64,000 nucleotides of DNA, from the NCBI RefSeq assembly GCF_013106755.1, contig NZ_WHPF01000002.1, forward strand, positions 1 through 64,000, written 5' to 3'. The stretch's first letter is position 1, and every line of letters begins with the position of its first letter. This DNA comes from Limnovirga soli. GTDB lineage: Bacteria > Bacteroidota > Bacteroidia > Chitinophagales > Chitinophagaceae. The translations under genes were made by a program, and so were the position numbers. Below the pieces are notes generated by a model. It saw nothing but the letters and a program-made list of their open reading frames with translations, searched no databases and had not been told where the DNA came from. Shown here piece by piece: positions 36,600 to 46,082 of the stretch.

Positions 36600-36837
36600 T
36601 ACCCGGCAGCAGGATTGCTGTGCATCGCCTCTTGCGTCGCACACTGCAGCTGCAGTAACCATGCGGGGCAAAAATACTACTCAATTATTTTACACCCATA
36701 AATAGTTGAATAAGAAGGTATAGCACTAATTTACACCATCCATGTTGTAAGTAATAAACTACCTGCTGCCATAAAAACAGAACGATGAAGTGCTTGCGAC
36801 GCAACAGGCGATGCCATCACTGCTTTAGCTGGTATTA
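36600..36837. repeat. Intergenic inverted repeat IR-12 (two-ended, complete)
   Basis: Edges TACCCGGC (36600-36607) and AGCTGGTATTA (36827-36837). Boxes are CTTGCGTCGCACACTGCAGC (36631-36650) and GAAGTGCTTGCGACGCAAC (about 36787-36805). The symmetric flanks GCATCGCCT and AGGCGATGC match. It ends 3 bp before the aminotransferase stop codon. Confidence 0.85.
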
Positions 36838-36840
36838 CAA

Positions 36841-38043
36841 CTATACTTTACGTCCCGGATACACCTGAAGTGCTTTTTCCAAACAATCCATAGCACTGTT
36901 TATAGCGCTTAAATTAAGTACGTAGGCCAGCCTAACTTCCTGCTTACCTAAGCCCGATGTACCATAAAAACCGGTAGCCGGAGCCAGCATTACGGTTTGT
37001 TTATTATATTCGAAAGATTCCAGCAGCCATTGGCAAAAGCTATCTGCATCATCAATAGGCAATTTGGCTATAGCATAAAAAGCACCACCCGGATTTGGAC
37101 AAAATACATTTGGCATGGCATTTAGCCTTTTTACAATCAGGTCTCTGCGGCTTTTATACTCTGCTTTTGTGATATTAAAATAATCGTCCGGCAAATCGAT
37201 GGCGGCTTCGCCGGCAATTTGGGCAAAACTGGGTGGACTAAGTCTTGCCTGTGCAAATTTCATGGCGGCATTGTAAAGGTCTTTATTACGGGTAATAAAG
37301 GCGCCAATGCGTCCGCCGCAACAGCTATACCGCTTACTAATGGTATCCATTAACACCACATTATCTTCCACACCTGCCAATTGCATGGCACTGAAATGAG
37401 TGCCTTCATAGCAAAATTCACGATAGGCTTCATCCGCAAATAAATACAGATTATGTTTTAAGATAATCTGACGCAGGGTTTCCATTTCGTCCTGACTATA
37501 CAAATAGCCTGTGGGATTATTGGGATTGCAAATTACAATGGCTTTTGTGCGGGGTGTAATGGCTTTTTCAAAGTCGGCAATAGGCGGCAGGGCAAAACCA
37601 TTTTCAATATAGGAGGTAATGGGCACTACTTTAATGCCGGCACTTACTGCAAAACCATTATAGTTAGCGTAAAATGGCTCGGGAATAATTACTTCATCAC
37701 CGGGATCGAGGCAGGCCATAAAGCCAAATAAAATAGCTTCACTACCACCTGTGGTTATAATAATTTGATTGGGGGTAATATCAATCCCCACTTTTTGGTA
37801 ATACTGTACCAGTTTTTTGCGGTAGCTTTCATTGCCGGCGCTATGGCTGTATTCAAGTATTTTAAAATCTGAATTTCTTACCGCATCCAAAACCATTTTG
37901 GGTGTTTCAATATCAGGTTGGCCAATGTTTAAATGGTATACCTGTATGCCTCTTTTTTTAGCTGCTTCTGCGTAGGGTACCAGCTTCCTGATAGGAGAAG
38001 CAGGCATATTATGGCCGCGTTGGCTTATGGTAAGTTGTGTCAT
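36841..38043 (-). CDS. Pyridoxal-phosphate-dependent aminotransferase (aspartate aminotransferase fold I)
   Basis: The 400-residue class I/II aminotransferase has conserved VYHLNIGQPDIETP, NPNNPTGYLY, the DEAYREF Asp/Tyr and the PLP lysine in DTISKRYSCCGGRIG. The substrate-side Arg lies in QEVRLAYVL. In general pattern it belongs to the aspartate/aromatic aminotransferase group. The exact amino donor is not predictable. It is monocistronic: upstream is a divergent T9SS cargo gene, downstream a repeat element. Confidence 0.88.
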   Translation of the reverse strand: MTQLTISQRGHNMPASPIRKLVPYAEAAKKRGIQVYHLNIGQPDIETPKMVLDAVRNSDFKILEYSHSAGNESYRKKLVQYYQKVGIDITPNQIIITTGGSEAILFGFMACLDPGDEVIIPEPFYANYNGFAVSAGIKVVPITSYIENGFALPPIADFEKAITPRTKAIVICNPNNPTGYLYSQDEMETLRQIILKHNLYLFADEAYREFCYEGTHFSAMQLAGVEDNVVLMDTISKRYSCCGGRIGAFITRNKDLYNAAMKFAQARLSPPSFAQIAGEAAIDLPDDYFNITKAEYKSRRDLIVKRLNAMPNVFCPNPGGAFYAIAKLPIDDADSFCQWLLESFEYNKQTVMLAPATGFYGTSGLGKQEVRLAYVLNLSAINSAMDCLEKALQVYPGRKV

Positions 38044-38289
38044 AAAGCAAACCTACACGAAACCGGTAAATTAGCCAATGACAGTGCTTATAATTATATA
38101 AAATTTTAGTTTGGCTATGTATAAAATCCCCAAAGTGGTTTGATATTTCTTTTTATTGTACCCTGAACCTTAAAATACCCATAAATTAACTCTTTGTTCG
38201 CGGGGTATAGCCCCATATTTCCCACATTTCTAATATAGAAGGTTTACTTTTAATCACCTTTTATTTGTAATACCAAAATTGTACACTTT

Positions 38290-39552
38290 ATGAACCCCCT
38301 TACTCTGCAAAAGAGTATGCTGTTAGGCATGCTCCTTTCTGCCTGTGCACCCTTGTGTGCGCAAAAAAATACCGCGTATGCTATTACCGGTACTTCAAAA
38401 GACAATATTTCGTGGACGGTAATCAGGGAAATTGATCTTTCCACTGGTAAAGAGTTGCGAACCATTTATGAGCCCAAAAACAATATTGCTATTGTTGATG
38501 CGGCTACAGGCAACCGGTTACAGGTGAATAACGATGGAAACCTGATTGTACCAGAGGTCCAAAACAGTAATTCTTCAGTTGTAAATGATTTGGTTACCGC
38601 ACCTACAGAAACCATGGTAGCCGCCAGTGCATTTGATGCAAAAACCAATCGACTGTTTTTTACGCCAATGCACAGCAATGAATTAAGGTATTTTGATTTT
38701 GAATCAGGCACCAATCAGGTGTATTATGTGCGTAATAATGCATTAAAATCATTTATTAATACTGATGTTGATGCCACCGTTATTACCAGGATGTGTTTTG
38801 GTGCAGACGGTTATGGCTATGCCTTAACCAATGATGGCAGCCATCTAATTCGTTTTTCATCAGGAAAAAGTACAAATATTGTTGATCTTGGCTCCATTCT
38901 GGATGACCGGAAAAATACATCCATTTCCATTCAAAACAAATGCACCAGCTGGGGAGGTGATATGATTGCCGATGCATTTGGTAATTTGTATATCATCAGC
39001 ATGCGGGGAAATATTTTTAAATTTAACCCATCGGCAATGGTAGCAAGTTTTATGGGACAAATTAAAAATATACCTCAGGATTACCTGATAAATGCTGCTG
39101 CTGTTGATGCCGAAGGAAATGTGATTATTGGTTCTGCCACAAAATCAGACCATTATTATAGTGTTAACCTATCTAATTTGCAGGCTGCCCCCTTAGCTAA
39201 TCAGGTGGAATCTGTTTACAATGCTTCCGACCTGGCAAGCGGCCATTTTGCTTTTGAGCATCTGGTAACCTCAAAAAATGAGACAACCGCAAAAGCCAGC
39301 ATCAACGTATATCCCAATCCTGTTGTAAATAAAACTATTTCACTAAGTTTTGATAAAATGCAACCGGGTAATAAAACCATACAATTACTAAATGCTGCCG
39401 GTACGGTGGTTTTTAATAAAAATATGGCTACCAATGCTACCGGAAATGTACAAGTGGCTTTACCTGCAAACATTGCCAAAGGCTTTTATGTACTTAAATT
39501 AACCAGCGCAGCCGGCAAGGAACAATACACCAAAAAGATAATTATAGAGTAA
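38290..39552 (+). CDS. Secreted protein with T9SS type-A sorting domain
   Basis: The 420-residue protein has a signal peptide (LLGMLLSACAPLCAQK) that leaves a beta-propeller-like region of about 300 residues (for example FDAKTNRLFFTPMHSNELRYFDFESG, DAFGNLYIISMRGNIFKFNP). The C-terminal 80 residues form the Por-type sorting domain (INVYPNPVVNKTISLSF, GFYVLKL). The mature domain resembles SdiA/NHL-like beta-propeller folds but has no catalytic motif I can name. It is divergent from the aminotransferase and followed by a terminator. Confidence 0.82.
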   Translation: MNPLTLQKSMLLGMLLSACAPLCAQKNTAYAITGTSKDNISWTVIREIDLSTGKELRTIYEPKNNIAIVDAATGNRLQVNNDGNLIVPEVQNSNSSVVNDLVTAPTETMVAASAFDAKTNRLFFTPMHSNELRYFDFESGTNQVYYVRNNALKSFINTDVDATVITRMCFGADGYGYALTNDGSHLIRFSSGKSTNIVDLGSILDDRKNTSISIQNKCTSWGGDMIADAFGNLYIISMRGNIFKFNPSAMVASFMGQIKNIPQDYLINAAAVDAEGNVIIGSATKSDHYYSVNLSNLQAAPLANQVESVYNASDLASGHFAFEHLVTSKNETTAKASINVYPNPVVNKTISLSFDKMQPGNKTIQLLNAAGTVVFNKNMATNATGNVQVALPANIAKGFYVLKLTSAAGKEQYTKKIIIE

Positions 39553-39571
39553 TAACCTATTTAAAAAATAT

Positions 39572-39600
39572 AAAGTCCTGCCATACGGCAGGACTTTTTT
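39572..39600 (+). terminator. Rho-independent terminator of the 38290 gene
   Basis: AAAGTCCTGCC pairs with GGCAGGACTTT around ATAC and runs into Ts. It lies 15 bp before the rlmB start. Confidence 0.9.
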
Positions 39601-39614
39601 ATTTTCGCATTCTT

Positions 39615-40358
39615 ATGTTTCAATCAAAGAAAAATATAATTGCCGGCAGAAACCCGGTAGTAGAGGCTTTGAAAAGTGATCAAACCCTTGATAAGGTGTT
39701 GTTGTTTAAAAATGCGTCGGGAGATGCCATTAACGAAATAAGGCAACTGGCTGCGGCTAAAAATGTACCAGTACAGTACGTGCCAAACGAAAAACTCAAT
39801 AGCCTTACCAATGTATTACATCAGGGGGTTATTGCCTATAAATCAAGTGTTGTTTACCAGGATTTGCAGCAGGTGATTGATTGGGTAAACGATAAAGGCG
39901 AAACTGCATTATTTATTATGCTGGATGGAGTTACCGATGTTAGAAATATTGGTGCTATTGCACGTACTGCAGTTTGCTGTGGTGTGCAGGCAATCATAAT
40001 TCCCGATAAAGGTGTAGGTGCTTTAAACGAAGATGCCGTAAAAACAAGTGCAGGTGCTTTGGAGCAAATACAGGTTTGCCGCGTAAACAGTTTGCTAAAA
40101 GCACTGGATACATTGCACCTGAACGGTATTAATGTGTACACCAGTGAAATGCAGGCGCCAAAACGTATTTACGATATTGAACTCACAACACCCTGCTGTA
40201 TTGTAATGGGTAACGAAGAAAAAGGCGTTCAATCCTATATGAGTAAGGCGGCTGATGATCAGTTCTCTATTCCCATGGTAGGTAGTTTCGATTCATTAAA
40301 TGTTTCTGTGGCTACAGGTATGATTTTGTACGAAGCCATGAAACAACGTAAAATATAA
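39615..40358 (+). CDS. rlmB: 23S rRNA (guanosine(2251)-2'-O)-methyltransferase
   Basis: The 247-residue SpoU/TrmH-type protein has an N-terminal substrate-binding domain (IAGRNPVVEALKSD) and the three SPOUT motifs: VTDVRNIGAIARTA, CCIVMGNEEKGVQSYM and IPMVGSFDSLNVSVATGMILYE. It methylates the 2'-O of G2251 in 23S rRNA, in the ribosomal P-loop. It starts 15 bp after the terminator of the upstream gene. Confidence 0.9.
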   Translation: MFQSKKNIIAGRNPVVEALKSDQTLDKVLLFKNASGDAINEIRQLAAAKNVPVQYVPNEKLNSLTNVLHQGVIAYKSSVVYQDLQQVIDWVNDKGETALFIMLDGVTDVRNIGAIARTAVCCGVQAIIIPDKGVGALNEDAVKTSAGALEQIQVCRVNSLLKALDTLHLNGINVYTSEMQAPKRIYDIELTTPCCIVMGNEEKGVQSYMSKAADDQFSIPMVGSFDSLNVSVATGMILYEAMKQRKI

Positions 40359-40368
40359 TGCCATAGGT

Positions 40369-40557
40369 TAGCCGGGCATATGTGTTTCAATTAATCATCC
40401 GTTGCGTCGCACTCTTATACTGCAGTAATACTGCGCAGCTTATGCGTTTGGTAAGAAATTGTTGTTTGTAGTAAAGTAAAATGTTTGCAGCGTAATAAAT
40501 CGGAACGTACAAGTGTGCGACGCAAGTAAAGCTATTAATATAACCTGCAGCCGGGTC
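40369..40557. repeat. Intergenic inverted repeat IR-13 (two-ended)
   Basis: Left box GTTGCGTCGCACTCTTATAC (40401-40420). Right box GTACAAGTGTGCGACGCAAG (40507-40526), with GGAAC before it. Right edge AGCCGGGTC (40549-40557). The left edge reads AGCCGGGCAT, not the expected complement. It starts 10 bp after the rlmB stop and ends 17 bp before the lyase start. Confidence 0.82.
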
Positions 40558-40573
40558 AACACAATACCAATGC

Positions 40574-41434
40574 ATGTATATGAAGCCAATAAAAATTATC
40601 GAATGTCCCCGTGATGCCATGCAGGGTTGGCCAAAGCAAATACCTACGGCTGTTAAGGTTGCGTATATAAACAGTTTATTACGGGTAGGTTTTGACACGC
40701 TTGATATGGGTAGTTTTGTTTCACCAAAAGCCATTCCGCAAATGGCCGATACGGCCGAAGTATTATCGCTAATAAATACAGCAGATACCCACACCAAATT
40801 ATTAACCATTGTAGCAAATTTGCGCGGTGCAGAGGCTGCTATGGCATTTAACAGTATTAATTACCTGGGTTTCCCCTTTTCTATTTCGCCAACATTTCAG
40901 TTGCGCAATACCAATAGTACCATGCAGGACAGCATGGAAAGGGTAGCAGCCATTCAGCAACTTTGTACTACGCACCAAAAGCAGCTTGTTATATATTTAA
41001 GCATGGGGTTTGGCAATCCTTATGGCGATACCTACAATGAAACCGTTTTACTTGACTGGGCAGCTGTAATGGCGCAAATGGGAATTGGTATTATTTCTTT
41101 GGCAGATACGGTAGGGTTGGCCACGGCTGATCAGGTAAAACAGGCATTAGAAGTATTAATACCAAAATACCCGCAAATTGAGTTTGGCGTACACCTGCAT
41201 TCTGCTCAAAGCAACCGGGCCGCAAAATTACAGGCAGCACTTGATGCCGGATGCCAGCGTTTTGATGGCGCTATTGGTGGTATTGGTGGTTGCCCAATGG
41301 CACAAAACGATTTAATAGGTAATATGGATACCAGTTTTATGATAGACTATTTTAAACAACAGCAAATACCCATTGCCATAGAAGAGTCCGTCTTTGAAAA
41401 AAGTAAAGTTTTATCATCTCAAATATTTAGCTAA
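40574..41434 (+). CDS. Hydroxymethylglutaryl-CoA lyase
   Basis: The protein of about 286 residues has the HMGL-like TIM barrel: start IKIIECPRDAMQGWPKQIPTA (substrate Arg and catalytic Asp), FDTLDMGSFVSPKAIPQMADTAEV, FGVHLHSAQSN with the metal histidines, and the cysteine loop GGIGGCPMAQNDLIGN. It cleaves HMG-CoA to acetoacetate and acetyl-CoA, in leucine degradation. ATG 40574 or 40580 can be the start. The GSCFA gene overlaps its stop (TAATG), so the two are coupled. Confidence 0.88.
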   Translation: MYMKPIKIIECPRDAMQGWPKQIPTAVKVAYINSLLRVGFDTLDMGSFVSPKAIPQMADTAEVLSLINTADTHTKLLTIVANLRGAEAAMAFNSINYLGFPFSISPTFQLRNTNSTMQDSMERVAAIQQLCTTHQKQLVIYLSMGFGNPYGDTYNETVLLDWAAVMAQMGIGIISLADTVGLATADQVKQALEVLIPKYPQIEFGVHLHSAQSNRAAKLQAALDAGCQRFDGAIGGIGGCPMAQNDLIGNMDTSFMIDYFKQQQIPIAIEESVFEKSKVLSSQIFS

Positions 41435-42408
41435 TGCAATTCTTTGCACCAATTACTATAAAACCGTTAGATCAACCTATAACGTATAAGGACAATCTGT
41501 TGCTTACCGGGTCTTGCTTTACCGAGCATATTGGTAATCACCTGATGGATGTAAAGTTTAATGTATTGCAAAACCCCAATGGTATTTTGTTTGATACGCC
41601 CAGTGTTTGCCGTAGCATATTATCCTATATTGAAAACAGGCAATACACGGCGGATGATTTGTTTTACCATAACGAAAGCTGGCATTGCTGGCAATACCAT
41701 AGCCGTTTTTCTCATCCGGATCAGGCTACCTGTTTGGCTATGATTAATGCTTCGCAACAACAGGCACATGCATTTTTGCAAAAGGCAGATTGGTTAATTA
41801 TTACACTTGGGTCATCGTTTAGTTATAAATTGGCGCAAGATTTAATGCCGGTTTCCAATTGCCATAAAGTACCCGCTACGCAGTTTATAAAGCATTTAAA
41901 CAGCATTGAGGAAACAGTTACAGCTTTGGATACCACCATACACCAGTTGTTCCATTTTAATAAGAAAATAAAAATAATTTTTACCATTAGCCCGGTTAGG
42001 CATTTACGTGATGGCGTGATAGACAATAACCGCAGTAAAGCCAGGTTAATAGAAGCCGTGCATCACCTGGTAAATAAGTTTAGCAGGTTGTATTATTTTC
42101 CTGCTTACGAGTTGGTAGTAGATGTGCTTCGTGATTATCGGTTTTACGATATAGATCTTGCTCATCCAAATTATGCTGCTACACAGTTTGTACTGGAAAA
42201 GTTTGCAGAGTGTTGTTTTAATAATGCCACTATTACACAAATGGAAGAAATTAGAAAAATAGCCATGGCTATGCAGCATAAGCCCTTCAACCCGGCATCG
42301 CAGCAACATAAACAATTTTTGAAAACCCAATTGCAACGAACCCAGCTGCTGCAAGAGCAAAACCCCTGGCTCGATTTTACAAAAGAGTTAAATTATTTTG
42401 CCAGTTAA
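41434..42408 (+). CDS. GSCFA domain-containing protein
   Basis: The 324-residue protein matches the GSCFA family: N-terminal LLTGSCFTEHIGNHLMDVKFNVLQNPNGILFDTPS with the name-giving GSCFxE stretch, WLIITLGSSFSYKL, and FTISPVRHLRDGVIDNNRSKARLIEAVH. It is an SGNH-hydrolase-like family common in Bacteroidota, with function not established. It is translationally coupled to the HMG-CoA lyase by a one-base stop/start overlap. Confidence 0.88.
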   Translation: MQFFAPITIKPLDQPITYKDNLLLTGSCFTEHIGNHLMDVKFNVLQNPNGILFDTPSVCRSILSYIENRQYTADDLFYHNESWHCWQYHSRFSHPDQATCLAMINASQQQAHAFLQKADWLIITLGSSFSYKLAQDLMPVSNCHKVPATQFIKHLNSIEETVTALDTTIHQLFHFNKKIKIIFTISPVRHLRDGVIDNNRSKARLIEAVHHLVNKFSRLYYFPAYELVVDVLRDYRFYDIDLAHPNYAATQFVLEKFAECCFNNATITQMEEIRKIAMAMQHKPFNPASQQHKQFLKTQLQRTQLLQEQNPWLDFTKELNYFAS

Positions 42409-42431
42409 GCATTTCAAATACAATTTTTTGG

Positions 42432-42609
42432 GCCCAGCTAAACCAACAAATCAGCTTTACTTGCGTCGCACACTTGTACAGCGGAAATGATGGCATCCAA
42501 TTTTGTAACTTATCAGCGCTTATGGCATATATCATTTTGCTGCCATAAAAAAGGAACGTATAAGTGAAGTATTTGTGTGGCAAAGCAGTAAATAGGTAAC
42601 AAGCGGCTA
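42432..42609. repeat. Intergenic inverted repeat IR-14 (left end clear, right end decayed)
   Basis: Edge GCCCAGCT (42432-42439) and box CTTGCGTCGCACACTTGTAC (42460-42479). The right end keeps TGCTGCCATAAAAAAGGAAC (42538-42557), but the box has drifted to GTATAAGTGAAGTATTTGTG, followed by GGCAAAG. Confidence 0.78.
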
Positions 42610-42665
42610 AGCCACAGGTTTTCACTGCTGGTTAACAAAATTTGATGACAATAAAATTGAGTAGT

Positions 42666-43487
42666 TTAACTTTCTATCAGCTCTCCGGCCGCTACATTTA
42701 AAAAATTGGGTAGTACGTGGCTATAGGTATAGCGTATTTTGCCCGGGTCGTTTAGGTGATCAATCATGCTTTTCCATTTGGCTTCACCATGATTTTCTAT
42801 AACGGTTTTCTTTTTGTCTTCGCGTTGCAGGTACATGCTCATACCAATTGCATCTGCCTCGGGATGAAATTGGGTACCTATAAACCAATCGTTAAACCGT
42901 ATGGCCATAATGGCTCTTTCATAGGGAACATGTGGCCTGTCTTTTTCAATAGCCAACAAACTGGCGCCTAATTGTCTAATACGTTTATGATTTGGTTCAA
43001 TTACCTGGTAATCACGGCTATCTACAGCGTAAAAAGGATCTTGCAGACCTTCGAAGACTTCTTCCGGCTGATTGTATTGTAATGGATGAATGGGAAAAAC
43101 ACCGAATGAAGTAGATTTTCTTTTACAAACATTCGCAATTTTATAATGCCTGCAAGCCAGTTGAAAGCTATGGCAAATAAAGAAAATATGTTTTTTAGGG
43201 AAATTAGTCGTTTTTTGATTCCATGCTTCCACCTGTTCTATCCATTGCATGAATTTATTGTCCCATGCTTCTCCCTCACTTTCTATTGGTGAGCCAGGTC
43301 CGCCGCTGGAAATATAAATATCGTAGGAAAGATCGGGAATTGCCTGCGCCCTGCGCACATCAAATTCATCTAATTGTACTGTATACTGGTTGTATTCGCC
43401 CCATTGGTTTACAATTTCACGCAAACAACGCATCCCCTGGTTTTCAACACCTTCGTATAAATCAAGAATTGCAATACGTACAGTCAT
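42666..43487 (-). CDS. Class I glutamine amidotransferase-like protein
   Basis: The protein of about 273 residues belongs to the type-1 GATase group (GMP-synthase-like). It has the oxyanion region YISSGGPGSP, nucleophile Cys in FFICHSFQLACRH and the His-Glu pair in IGTQFHPEAD. The nucleophile motif CHSFQ replaces the more common CxGxQ. The start is ATG 43487 (MTVRIAILDLYEG) or possibly 43499; the frame further upstream opens only with TTG. No amidoligase partner is adjacent, so the acceptor is unknown. Confidence 0.82.
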   Translation of the reverse strand: MTVRIAILDLYEGVENQGMRCLREIVNQWGEYNQYTVQLDEFDVRRAQAIPDLSYDIYISSGGPGSPIESEGEAWDNKFMQWIEQVEAWNQKTTNFPKKHIFFICHSFQLACRHYKIANVCKRKSTSFGVFPIHPLQYNQPEEVFEGLQDPFYAVDSRDYQVIEPNHKRIRQLGASLLAIEKDRPHVPYERAIMAIRFNDWFIGTQFHPEADAIGMSMYLQREDKKKTVIENHGEAKWKSMIDHLNDPGKIRYTYSHVLPNFLNVAAGELIES

Positions 43488-43534
43488 ATTATCTCTCATG
43501 CTCTGCAAAAGTAAGCATTTTAAAAAAATGCTAT

Positions 43535-44371
43535 TTAAGGGTTTTCAACAGGTGTTAATTGAGAGGCTGCAGCTGGTTTATATAATAATGGCAGCAGCAA
43601 TGGCAATACCTCCACATATGAAATGCGCATAATCAAGTAATCGCTAATCAAAAAAATAATAAACAACGCTGTCAACAGTTTATCATATTTGGAAGTAAAA
43701 AAGCCAACTATAAAGAAAAGTTCCAGTGCAGTGGCAGCTATATATAATGCGTACCCCCAATATTGGTACTGCAGCAAAAAGTTATAAAAGTTGGTTTGCC
43801 AATATTGGGGCGAGTTTATCAACATGTCGTGGTGCTGGTATAACAGTATGCCGCTCATTTGCAAAGGGTTGAAAACACCCCCTTGAGCTAGTTTCCAAAC
43901 ACCTGCCGACATAAAAAAATATAGAAAAAAATACCGAATGCCCCGATATAGCAGCTCAAATTGTTCTTCACTATTTGTTATAAACACAACAGGAAATAGC
44001 AGCCAGGCGATATGGGCTTCAATTGAATTGGATGGGTAAAGGGTATAACACTGTATATATATCCAGTTTATAAAAAGCATTGCTAGCGCTAAAATCCATG
44101 ATTTGGCAGGTTGGTATTTTTTGGCCAGCAAAACAAGCATTGGCATACTATAAAAAAAGCTATCAAATAAAATATTACCAGCACTATTATGTAAAAGCCA
44201 TTGGTGTATACCTGTTTGCATAATTAGCCAGGTGGTTAGATCTTGCCTGGTATAGAAAAATACAGGATGCAATTGATACATAAACAATCCATTGGTCCAT
44301 TTATATACCATTAAGGCATAGAAAATAATGCAATACCACCCAAGCACCTTATATTGAAAATTTGGTTTCAA
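43535..44371 (-). CDS. Polytopic membrane protein of unknown function
   Basis: The 278-residue protein has about eight hydrophobic helices and no clear family motif. Regions such as FNPLQMSGILLYQHHDML and QYWGYALYIAATALELFFIVGFF slightly recall HTTM/DoxX-like membrane proteins, but I would not assign it. It appears to start with TTG at 44371, overlapping the stop of the 174-residue upstream gene. The first ATG (44311) would remove the first helix. The overlap suggests both proteins work together. Confidence 0.65.
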   Translation of the reverse strand: MKPNFQYKVLGWYCIIFYALMVYKWTNGLFMYQLHPVFFYTRQDLTTWLIMQTGIHQWLLHNSAGNILFDSFFYSMPMLVLLAKKYQPAKSWILALAMLFINWIYIQCYTLYPSNSIEAHIAWLLFPVVFITNSEEQFELLYRGIRYFFLYFFMSAGVWKLAQGGVFNPLQMSGILLYQHHDMLINSPQYWQTNFYNFLLQYQYWGYALYIAATALELFFIVGFFTSKYDKLLTALFIIFLISDYLIMRISYVEVLPLLLPLLYKPAAASQLTPVENP

Positions 44372-44859
44372 TCTGAATGATGATTATAAGGTGAATTGGT
44401 GATTTGTTTAATTGGGGTAGCAATTAGGGTAGCCCGCAAACTATTTATCGGTTGGCTTAATTGATGCGCCAAATAGGTTTTATACCATGCCTCAAAATCC
44501 TGCAAGTAAAGGTTATTGGTAAACCTGTTGCTATCAGCAAATGGCATAAGCCTGTGAATATCCTGCTGCCATAATTGTTTATTCCATACCTGCTGTTGGG
44601 AGTATCTTAATATAGGCAGGGTAATATTATCCCATTGTTGCGGTGTAAAATCTTTTGCCTGTAAGGTTTTACCATTCACTACTATTTTGCAAACAGTATA
44701 ATTGCTTTGCGGATACATTTTTTCTGAATACATGCCATAGCTATATAAAGGCGATATAGCAATGTCCTGCCTTAAATTGTTAAGTAACTGCCCCATCATA
44801 AAAACAATGAGGGCAACAAACATCCATTTATTATGGCGATATAGTTGTTGCAGGTACAT
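44368..44859 (-). CDS. Membrane-anchored protein of unknown function, coupled to the 43535 gene
   Basis: The protein of about 163 residues starts at ATG 44859 (MYLQQLYRHNKW). It has one transmembrane helix at about 13-30 and a soluble domain with SPLYSYGMYSEKMYPQSNYTVCKIVVNGK. The domain ends YNHHSD. It overlaps the following membrane-protein gene by 4 bp. The frame reaches 44892, but that part is the terminator of the upstream peptidase gene. Function unknown. Confidence 0.65.
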   Translation of the reverse strand: MYLQQLYRHNKWMFVALIVFMMGQLLNNLRQDIAISPLYSYGMYSEKMYPQSNYTVCKIVVNGKTLQAKDFTPQQWDNITLPILRYSQQQVWNKQLWQQDIHRLMPFADSNRFTNNLYLQDFEAWYKTYLAHQLSQPINSLRATLIATPIKQITNSPYNHHSD

Positions 44860-44861
44860 AT

Positions 44862-44892
44862 AAAAAGTGTTCTGCCCTTGCAGGCAGAACAC
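44862..44892 (-). terminator. Rho-independent terminator of the M42 peptidase gene
   Basis: GTGTTCTGCC (44867-44876) pairs with GGCAGAACAC (44883-44892). On the minus strand it is followed by five Ts. Confidence 0.85.
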
Positions 44893-44929
44893 AATGTTAC
44901 AAAACTTATATACAGAATTACCGGTATTC

Positions 44930-46051
44930 TTATTGGAAATAACTCAGATTAGTTTTTGGGCTTAATGCCAGCAAGGTTTCGTACATTAATTTAATCGTGT
45001 CTTCCACATCTTTTTTATGCAGCATTTCCACAGGTGTATGCATATAGCGTAATGGAATAGAGATTAATACCGATGGGCAACCATCGTTGGCATAAGCAAA
45101 ACTATCGGTATCGGTGCCTGTGCTGCGGCTTAGGGCCCGCATTTGAATAGCAATTTTTTGTTTTTCTGCCACATCTTCTACCAGATGCAATAATTTGTTA
45201 TGAATGGCAGGTCCATATGCCAGTGATGGGCCTTTGCCACAGGCAACATCACCTTCTATCATCTTATTAATCATTGGGGTTTGTGTATCGTGTGTAACAT
45301 CCGTAATAATGGCTACATCGGGTTTTATCCTGCGTGCAATCATTTCTGCACCACGCAAGCCAATTTCTTCCTGCACGGCATTTACAATGTATAAGGCAAA
45401 AGGCAGTTTTTTCTTATGCTCGTGTAAAAGACGGGCCACTTCGGCAATCATAAAACCGCCAATACGGTTGTCAAATGCACGGCCTATATAATAATCGTGT
45501 GCCAGTTCTTCAAAACCATCTTCATAGGTTACCACTGCACCTACATGTATGCCCAATGCTTCCACTTCTTTTTTGGTTCTGCCACCACAATCCAACCAAA
45601 GATTTTCAACTTTAGGCTGGTTTTCTTTATCGCCACCACCAAAGCGGGTATGTATTGCCGGCCAGCCAAATACAGCTTTTACCGGGCCCTTTTTACCATG
45701 TATAATTACCCTTTTTGCTGGGGCAACCTGATGGTCTACACCGCCATTACGCTTCAAATAAATAAGTCCGCTATCAGTAATATAATTTACAAACCAGCTT
45801 ATTTCATCCGCATGCGCTTCTATTACAACCTTAAAAGTTTCTGTAGGATTAATTACCCCAACTGCGGTGCCATATGGATCGGTAAAATGTGTATCAATAT
45901 ATGGTTTCAGGTACTCGAGCCATAATTTTTGTCCCCCACTTTCAAATCCAACAGGAGATGGGTTATCTATATAGGCTTTTAAAAAATTTAGCGATGCATC
46001 CGTTAATAATGGTTTTTCTTTTGCGGTTTTTGTCTTTTTCTCTTTTGCCAT
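44930..46051 (-). CDS. M42-family metallopeptidase
   Basis: The 373-residue aminopeptidase of the M42 (glutamyl-aminopeptidase/endoglucanase-like) family has metal site residues in EAHADEISWF (H-x-D), the bridging Asp in GRAFDNRIGGF, catalytic Glu in VQEEIGLRGA and further ligands in DVTHDTQTP and the C-terminal MHTPVEMLH. It forms large cytoplasmic assemblies that trim short peptides. It starts with a lysine-rich tail (MAKEKKTKTAKEK) common in Bacteroidota versions. It is monocistronic with its own terminator. Confidence 0.92.
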   Translation of the reverse strand: MAKEKKTKTAKEKPLLTDASLNFLKAYIDNPSPVGFESGGQKLWLEYLKPYIDTHFTDPYGTAVGVINPTETFKVVIEAHADEISWFVNYITDSGLIYLKRNGGVDHQVAPAKRVIIHGKKGPVKAVFGWPAIHTRFGGGDKENQPKVENLWLDCGGRTKKEVEALGIHVGAVVTYEDGFEELAHDYYIGRAFDNRIGGFMIAEVARLLHEHKKKLPFALYIVNAVQEEIGLRGAEMIARRIKPDVAIITDVTHDTQTPMINKMIEGDVACGKGPSLAYGPAIHNKLLHLVEDVAEKQKIAIQMRALSRSTGTDTDSFAYANDGCPSVLISIPLRYMHTPVEMLHKKDVEDTIKLMYETLLALSPKTNLSYFQ

Positions 46052-46082
46052 AGCATGTATTTTTAAAATCGTAAATATGTGT

